Below, in pieces: positions 58,042 to 64,000 of a DNA stretch of 64,000 nt. The notes under the pieces are model-generated. The model saw only the letters and a list, made by a program, of their open reading frames with translations. It was not told the origin of the DNA and ran no database searches. The translations under genes were made by a program, and so were the position numbers. Numbering within the stretch: the stretch's first letter is position 1; each line of letters opens with the position of its first letter. This DNA comes from Styela clava (Eukaryota > Chordata > Ascidiacea > Stolidobranchia > Styelidae): contig NC_135263.1 of assembly GCF_964204865.1 (NCBI RefSeq), positions 19,451,426-19,515,425 of the forward strand, in the 5' to 3' direction.

Positions 58042-61000
58042 ATGGATAAAGTTTTAAAGCCTGAGAAACTAGACACAGATCCTGATACACGTGACGCGGA
58101 ATGCGAATGGCTGCATTGGCAAAAGACATTCGAAAATTTCTTGGAAGCTTTACCCACTGAAGGTCTGGATAAATTGAGAGTATTAACAAACTATGTGTCT
58201 CCGAGAACTTATAGATATATTAGAAATATCACAACTTATAATGAAGCCATAGATACGCTGAAAGGGATTTTTGTACAGCCAAAGAATGAAATATATGCAC
58301 GTCATATGTTGGCCACGCGATCCCAACAAATTTCTGAGTCAGTTGCTGAATATTTAAGAGCATTGACAGAATTGAGCAAAGATTGTAACTTTCAGAACGT
58401 ATCTGCTAAAGAATACCAGAATGAATATATTCGGGACTCTTTTACACGTGGCTTGAATTCCAGTTGGATACGCCAACGACTGCTGGAGAATAAGAAATTG
58501 ACACTGGACGAAATGGTTGATCAAGCCAAATCATTGGAAACTGCCGTTCGAAATTCACAATCTTATGCTATAAACGAAAACGCTTCCGTCGGAGCAGCAC
58601 CTTCAACGATACAATCTAACAATTTCGATGTTGGATCGGTGCCAGATAATGCAGCGATGACTATTAGAAGTAAATGCTTTTTCTGTGGTAATAGTAGACA
58701 CCCACGATCGAAATGCCCAGCTCGGGAAGTAGTCTGTTTCAAGTGTCAAAAGAAAGGACATTTTGCAAAGGTCTGTCGCGGAAGAACTATTTCGAACAAT
58801 GACTCCAGCAGTCGCATTGACATTTCAGCAATGATACCACATTCAACATTAGCTACTATTCATGACAAATCTTATACTCATGTTGGATACGTTCCGTCTA
58901 CATTACGACAAGCCACAGCCTTGGTAGAAGTCGGTCAACGAAAAGTACGAGCTTTGTTCGACAGTGGTAGTACGGAAAATTATATTCACCCAAGGCTGGT
59001 AAAATCTCTTAGGCTCAACGTTCGTCCGACAAAGAATGTCATTTCCATGGCATCGTCTAAATGTTCAGTAGAAGTTCTTGGATGTACTGAAATGGATTTA
59101 TACTATAATAATCATAAATATTGCGGAGTTAAGTTTGGTGTAATCGACAGCTTATGCGCTGATATGATCCTCGGACTCAATTTCCAAACCCTGCATAAAA
59201 GTGTAAGATTTCACTACGGTGGTAAAAAACCTGAATTATCAATTTGTGGTTTCTCGTCATTGAAAATAACCCCACCTGAACCATTCAAACATTTAACTGC
59301 GGACTGTCATCCAATCGCCACTAAATCGAGAAGATATTCACACGAAGATAGATTATTCATTCGAGACGAAGTAGCAAGACTTCAGCGAGAAGGAATTATC
59401 GAAACATGCCTTTCGCCATGGAGAGCTCAAGTCGTTGTGGTTAAAGCAGAAAATCGAAAGAAACGTTTGGCAATTGATTACTCGCAAACTATTAACAAGT
59501 TCACTTTATTGGACGCTTTCCCATTGCCAAACATTTCAGAGTTAGTGAATGAAATCGCACAATATCGAGTTTTTAGTACTGTTGATCTCACTAGCGCTTA
59601 TCATCAAGTTCCACTGAAACACCAAGACAGAGAGTTTACCGCGTTTGAAGCCGAGGGAAATTTATACCAATTCACAAGGCTGCCTTTCGGAATCACAAAC
59701 GGGGTCTCTTGTTTTCAGCGGATAATGAAGCAGCTCGTGAAAGAAGAACAACTGCGAAGAGTTTTTCCATATTTGGATAACATAACTATTTGTGGAATGA
59801 CTAAAGAGGATCACGACAAAAACCTGGCTGCTTTCCTGGAATCTGCAAAACAACGAGGATTGATTTTTAATGAATCAAAAAGTATATGGACTACTCGAAC
59901 ATTGCCGATTTTAGGATATCAAATTGCTGAAGGTGAAATTCGTCCAGATCCCGAAAGATTAAAACCTTTACGCCAACTTCCAATACCATCAAATTCTAAA
60001 GAATTGAGCAGATGCATGGGATTCTTTTCATACTATTCTAGATGGATTCCAAACTTCTCAAATAGAATCAGATCATTAACAAAATCGACCTCTTTTCCTC
60101 TTACTGACACTGCTATTGGAGCTTTTTATGAACTAAAACAGTTAATAGAAAATGCTGTTCTCATTGCCGTTGATGAAAATATTCCATTTGAATTGGAAAC
60201 TGATGCTTCAGATATTGCTATAGCAGCGACATTAAATCAATCTGGTCGTCCCGTGGCATTTTTTTCACGTACATTACACGGCTCTGAACTTAAACACCCT
60301 TCGGTCGAAAAAGAAGCTATGGCCATAGTTGAAGCAGTACGACATTGGCGTCACTTTTTAACAGGAAGACGTTTCATCATGAAAACAGATCAGAAAAGTG
60401 TCTCTTACATGTTTGATTTGCGCCACAAAGGTAAAATCAAAAATGAAAAAATAACAAGATGGAGAATTGAGCTATCCGGTTACTCTTTCGATATCGCATA
60501 CAAACCAGGCAAAGACAATGTTGCACCAGACACTCTATCGAGGATTTCATGCGCTCTTCCTTCTACTAATATCCTCACTAAATTACATGATGCATTATGC
60601 CATCCAGGTATATCTAGATTCGCTCATTTTGTTAAGGTCCGTAATTTACCTTATTCGACTGAAGACGTTAAGCGAACTGTCTTGAATTGCCGTGTATGCA
60701 GAGAGATAAAACCTAAATACTATCGGCCTGAAGTAGGAACTCTTGTGAAAGCGACTCAGCCCTTTGAACGTTTAAGTATTGACTTCAAGGGACCTCTTCC
60801 GTCGAACAATCGCAACAAATATTTTCTCTGCGTAATTGACGAGTTTTCACGATTTCCCTTCGCTATTCCAACACCTGATGTTTCGACCGCCAGTGTCATA
60901 AAAAGTCTAACTCCATTGTTCGCTGTATTTGGAATGCCTGCTTACATACATACTGATCGTGGTTCGGCTTTCATGAGTTGTGAGTTTAAAAGATTTTTGC

Positions 61001-61716
61001 AAGAAAAGGGTGTGTCTCACAGTAGAACAACTCCTTACAATCCTTCGGCGAATGGTCAAGTAGAAAGGTGCAATGGTACAATTTGGAAGGGAATAAAACT
61101 TGCTTTAATGTCAAAAGGTTTGCCAATTGAATGTTGGCAAGACGTTCTATTAGATGTTTTGCATTCCATCAGATCACTATTGTGTACTGCAACAAATGCA
61201 ACACCACATGAACGGTTGTTCAATTTTGCAAGAAGATCTACCACAGGATATGCCGTTCCAACGTGGCTGACAAATTCTAAAATTGTTCTTCTCAAGAGAC
61301 AGATTAGAAGAAACAAATCTGATCCATACGTCGATGAAGTGGAACTTCTAGATGCGAACAGACATTACGCTCATATTCGGTATTCAGATGGTAAAACCTC
61401 AACAGTATCAACAAAGCATCTTGCACCGTGTGGTGATGGTACGTCGTTTGGAAGTGAAAATAATGGAAGTTCCTCCGATAATCAACATTCTCAATTACCT
61501 GTAAAGCAGGCTGATACAGCAGATTCCGACTATGTACCAAAAATATCGCATCCCGTTATCAACCAATCAGAAATTCAAGAAGGGGAAGAAAAGTCAAATA
61601 TTCCTGGTGATGATGAAAAACGCGAAACATCCCCAATGAAGAAGATAGACACCCCGGCTCCTAGGCGTTCTACTAGAGAAAAACGTCCAATTGATCGTTT
61701 ACATTACTATGAGTGA
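58042..61716 (+). CDS. Ty3/gypsy gag-pol polyprotein
   Basis: A single intact reading frame of 1224 codons. The Gag part occupies about residues 1-265 and ends with two CX2CX4HX4C zinc knuckles, the first beginning at Cys212. The protease motif DSGS is at Asp307. The reverse transcriptase follows, with Asp515 in the VDLTSAYHQ motif and a YLDN box at 577-580, where most relatives have YxDD. RNase H has Asp721 and Glu758. The integrase has an HHCC finger near 850-890 and a catalytic triad Asp914, Asp972, Glu1008 with the usual 35-residue spacing. After the core comes a basic and then acidic tail without a clear chromodomain. The frame starts 33 bases after the LTR. Gag and pol share one frame, with no frameshift or stop between them. 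Confidence 0.96.
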   Translation: MDKVLKPEKLDTDPDTRDAECEWLHWQKTFENFLEALPTEGLDKLRVLTNYVSPRTYRYIRNITTYNEAIDTLKGIFVQPKNEIYARHMLATRSQQISESVAEYLRALTELSKDCNFQNVSAKEYQNEYIRDSFTRGLNSSWIRQRLLENKKLTLDEMVDQAKSLETAVRNSQSYAINENASVGAAPSTIQSNNFDVGSVPDNAAMTIRSKCFFCGNSRHPRSKCPAREVVCFKCQKKGHFAKVCRGRTISNNDSSSRIDISAMIPHSTLATIHDKSYTHVGYVPSTLRQATALVEVGQRKVRALFDSGSTENYIHPRLVKSLRLNVRPTKNVISMASSKCSVEVLGCTEMDLYYNNHKYCGVKFGVIDSLCADMILGLNFQTLHKSVRFHYGGKKPELSICGFSSLKITPPEPFKHLTADCHPIATKSRRYSHEDRLFIRDEVARLQREGIIETCLSPWRAQVVVVKAENRKKRLAIDYSQTINKFTLLDAFPLPNISELVNEIAQYRVFSTVDLTSAYHQVPLKHQDREFTAFEAEGNLYQFTRLPFGITNGVSCFQRIMKQLVKEEQLRRVFPYLDNITICGMTKEDHDKNLAAFLESAKQRGLIFNESKSIWTTRTLPILGYQIAEGEIRPDPERLKPLRQLPIPSNSKELSRCMGFFSYYSRWIPNFSNRIRSLTKSTSFPLTDTAIGAFYELKQLIENAVLIAVDENIPFELETDASDIAIAATLNQSGRPVAFFSRTLHGSELKHPSVEKEAMAIVEAVRHWRHFLTGRRFIMKTDQKSVSYMFDLRHKGKIKNEKITRWRIELSGYSFDIAYKPGKDNVAPDTLSRISCALPSTNILTKLHDALCHPGISRFAHFVKVRNLPYSTEDVKRTVLNCRVCREIKPKYYRPEVGTLVKATQPFERLSIDFKGPLPSNNRNKYFLCVIDEFSRFPFAIPTPDVSTASVIKSLTPLFAVFGMPAYIHTDRGSAFMSCEFKRFLQEKGVSHSRTTPYNPSANGQVERCNGTIWKGIKLALMSKGLPIECWQDVLLDVLHSIRSLLCTATNATPHERLFNFARRSTTGYAVPTWLTNSKIVLLKRQIRRNKSDPYVDEVELLDANRHYAHIRYSDGKTSTVSTKHLAPCGDGTSFGSENNGSSSDNQHSQLPVKQADTADSDYVPKISHPVINQSEIQEGEEKSNIPGDDEKRETSPMKKIDTPAPRRSTREKRPIDRLHYYE

Positions 61717-61749
61717 AATGTTTATTAAACTTTTGTTAAATAATCTTTT

Positions 61750-61762
61750 AGGAGGGGGAAAT
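61750..61762 (+). promoter_or_regulatory. polypurine tract of the LTR element
   Basis: AGGAGGGGGAAAT lies directly before the 3' LTR and is almost all purine, the expected plus-strand primer. Confidence 0.85.
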
Positions 61763-61949
61763 TGTGGTGTTAGTATTTCTTTACAGTGTAATTATTAGAT
61801 AAACAATGTACTCTTGATTGCTCTGGTTCTGTCGTACTGCACACTTTACTGTTTGCGTGTTATTCTATTGTTTACAGTGTTAAGTTGTGGTAGTGGTGTT
61901 CTTATGTTTAATAAAGCCTAGAATCGGTATCCTGTTATCTTTCATAACA
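61763..61949 (+). repeat. 3' LTR
   Basis: 187 bp, apparently identical to 57822-58008, followed by the duplicated target site atacg. Confidence 0.95.
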
Positions 61950-62123
61950 ATACGTGATACTTCGCTCGACAGAGACTTATCCAAATCAATCAGAGCAAAA
62001 TTCATCTAGTAGAGCATTTCTAAACCCAGTCAAAATTGGAATAAAATAACGGGTTTACGAATCTAAGAGAAGGAAGAAAATATATTTTCACCACGAGATT
62101 ATTAAAATCAATCAGAGTAAAAT

Positions 62124-62290
62124 TCACCAACAGATTTTTGCCTCAACAACATTATTTTTTATGTTAGGTGAACTATCACTGAAAGATTCTGTTTCTCGTT
62201 CAAAGGATTTCCTTAACTGATGTGATACTTCAGGATACATCAATTTAAGTTGTTGTATGAGGTGATTGTGTCTTTTGTCTTTAAACTCAT
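62124..62290 (-). CDS. probable last coding exon of an unidentified gene
   Basis: On the minus strand a good acceptor (tattttttcgcag) precedes 62290. The frame then encodes 54 whole residues after a split codon, beginning EFKDKRHNHLIQQLKLMYPE and ending in a stop at 62126-62124. The composition is protein-like and charged. No earlier exon was found to the right within the window; that DNA is mostly MITEs, so the gene probably begins beyond 64000. The protein is not recognised. Confidence 0.4.
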
Positions 62291-62476
62291 CTGCGAAAAA
62301 ATATGAAATAATAAATTTGATAAAATGCACGGTATAATTAAGTATTATTATGTGTATTTTGTACATGTAAATGTATTTGTCTACACGACAGGTGACAAAC
62401 TTTGTAGCGTTACTTAATGACCAAGAGCCTTCCAAAAATTTGGTCTGTGTTACGGACTGCTAATAATCAAATTTCG

Positions 62477-62587
62477 GACCTCCAGAAGTATGTGCACCCA
62501 GATGTCGCACAACTTGAACATAGTATGTGTACCAGGTAAGAGTTCAGGTGGTGCGCCAACTTGGTACACATACTTCGGGAGCGCCCA
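62477..62587. mobile_element. snapback MITE
   Basis: ggacctccagaagtatgtg at the left faces acatacttcgggagcgccca at the right, with inner arms gtcgcacaacttgaac and gttcaggtggtgcgcc. It is the same family as 34600-34711. Confidence 0.78.
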
Positions 62588-62747
62588 AATTTCATTTTGT
62601 AATCAATTTGTTTACGGGATAGTGTCGCAATCTCGTTGCGCGATTTTTTGCTGTGTTTACTCCTATGATGTCACATCGAGAAGTTTTAGACTTGCCGATG
62701 TCGGTATGTGTCTTTGATTATCGAGACCTATTTTTGCTGACTGTAAC

Positions 62748-63376
62748 CAGGGCTGCCACTTTAGATGTTTTATAGCCAAATCTAGATGTTTTGTTCAAGA
62801 TCTAGATGTAAAATTTGGAGTCTAGATGTTAGCTAGAAAATCGAGATTTTTTTTTCAACGTTCTAAATATTATCCAGTGGGAAATAAAAGCTATGTGTAA
62901 AAGCTATGTGAAATAAAAGCTATGTGTATAATTCTTACACGAATAGTATTTAGAATTAGATGTAAGGTTGATAAAACTTGAATCATATGCCTGGTATGAA
63001 ATCCAAGAGATTTTTATCACAAAACTGGAGAGAGCAATATTACTGTATAAAGTATATTATGCCAAAGTTTTTTTTTTATCTTCAGTATCTCACATAAACA
63101 GCTGAAACTGAGATTACTTTCAAATTTGACTGTTTCGGTTTCAAAAAAAGATGTACAGCAGAAACATAAAACTCCCTCTGAAGCAATTGTAGCAACAACA
63201 TCAACTTCAAATGATCTCCGAAATCTACTATGATGTAATTGTAATATAATGAACTATTTGTATTCTCTTATTTTGTTTATTTTTATTAAATTTAGTAACT
63301 TTATATTTAGATATATTTTTTGGATTTTTTTGTTTTTCAATCTAGATGTTTTATTCAGAAAGAAGTGGCAACCCTG
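62748..63376. mobile_element. hAT-like MITE, CAGGGCTGCCACTT family
   Basis: The ends CAGGGCTGCCACTT and AAGTGGCAACCCTG pair at 13 of 14. The direct repeat actgtaac is perfect (62740-62747 and 63377-63384). Tctagatgtttt phrases repeat inside both ends. Confidence 0.88.
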
Positions 63377-63452
63377 ACTGTAACCATTGTAAAGAGGATT
63401 CTTTGAATATCTTGTAATGTGGTGTGTTGCGTATTACTTAGTTTAGTTCCGA

Positions 63453-63791
63453 GTGGTCCAAACCCAGGCCCGCAGGCCACATGTGGCCCGCAGCTTCATC
63501 ATCTGTGGCCCGCGCCGTATTCGGGAAGAAATCAAAAAAATCGCATTTGATGTTGTTTCGTCATGAAACTGATCAGAAAAATCTTTCGACATATTGTTAC
63601 ATCACTAAAGTCACTGAATTGACTAGTGTTATAGCTAGCTGAGGCAACTAGCGAAGTTGAATGATATGCTTGGCAGTCTAAATTGTTATCTGGCTTTCTA
63701 CATTTTTGGTCGGGAATATGTGCTAACAATTTTGGCATCATAGAAAACTAAAAATAGAATGCGGGTTTTGTTAGCCTAGGTTGGCTATCCC
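63453..63791. mobile_element. possible decayed hAT-like element
   Basis: agtggtccaaaccc at the left is followed by repeated tgtggcccgc phrases. ggttggctatccctg at the right could be the other end, but pairing is poor and no target duplication is seen. Confidence 0.35.
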
Positions 63792-64000
63792 TGATAAGTA
63801 AATATTAATGATATGGCCTAACAATATAATTCATGGCGGGTGTTTTTTGCAAACAGCCTAAACAGTATTACTAAAAATGCTGCCTAAATGTCAGAAAATT
63901 TAGTAATTACCCTCGCGATGCCTCACATTTGATAATCAATTAATCTGCAGTTATGTATGGGTTATTTTGTAAACATAAGTTTGAAAAGAAATCTGACGAA
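63792..64000. other. no recognised feature
   Basis: AT-rich DNA up to the window edge, without a supported gene or repeat. Confidence 0.4.

Larger units (their letters stand above)
57822..61949 (+). mobile_element. complete Ty3/gypsy LTR retrotransposon
   Basis: 4128 bp, bounded by two 187-bp LTRs that look identical base for base, each TGTGGTG...CATAACA. The target duplication atacg is perfect (57817-57821 and 61950-61954). One uninterrupted gag-pol frame fills the interior, and a purine tract lies just before the 3' LTR. No envelope frame is present. Identical LTRs and an open frame mean the insertion is very young. Confidence 0.97.

Noticed and set aside
1-64000. CRISPR arrays, bacterial operons, rRNA or clear tRNA genes
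   Set aside because: None seen; the window is eukaryotic, and the only tRNA-like signal is in the SINE head.

Overview
The window looks like AT-rich nuclear DNA of an invertebrate animal. The coding genes are split by spliceosomal introns with GT/AG boundaries, and the gene set is metazoan: ribosomal protein L13, a ZDHHC3-type palmitoyltransferase, a CFAP90-like ciliary protein and an SLC6 monoamine-type transporter. Most of the remaining DNA is transposon-derived. A tunicate or other marine invertebrate would fit, but the species cannot be proven from the sequence alone.

Layout. 1-2843 is intergenic, with transposon ends and a small MITE. 2844-6602 (+) is RPL13, four coding exons, with MITEs in two introns. 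6865-8396 is a large non-autonomous element with a perfect target duplication. 9261-12266 is a hAT transposon with a broken transposase gene. 12267-20100 has no gene I can defend; it holds an E-box minisatellite hairpin (14462-14615), several MITEs and a long direct repeat. 20656-21519 (+) is ZDHHC3 with an uninterrupted coding region. 21557-32690 is repeats, including a two-level nested element at 24328-26475. 32699-38080 (-) is an eight-exon gene for a 205-residue protein, reconstructed here from short exons; its tentative identity is TEPP/SPMIP8-like. 38923-40707 is a three-level nested transposon. 41716-42662 (+) is a three-exon CFAP90-like gene. 43041-45193 is three MITEs. 46675-54808 (+) is a 15-exon SLC6 transporter of 668 residues that carries the monoamine-type aspartate in TM1. 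57822-61949 is a complete Ty3/gypsy LTR retrotransposon with identical LTRs and one intact 1224-codon gag-pol. 62124-62290 (-) is probably the last exon of a gene that extends beyond the window.

The host genes do not form a pathway. CFAP90 and perhaps the 205-residue protein belong to the axoneme, the SLC6 protein to transmitter uptake, ZDHHC3 to Golgi palmitoylation and RPL13 to the ribosome. The strongest overall signal is the density of small hAT-like elements: at least seven have perfect 8-bp target duplications. The most notable single observation is that the LTR element lacks an evident tRNA primer site but carries a 14-base perfect complement to its own LTR directly after the 5' LTR, as expected for self-primed reverse transcription. 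Exon coordinates were derived by hand from reading frame and splice signals.
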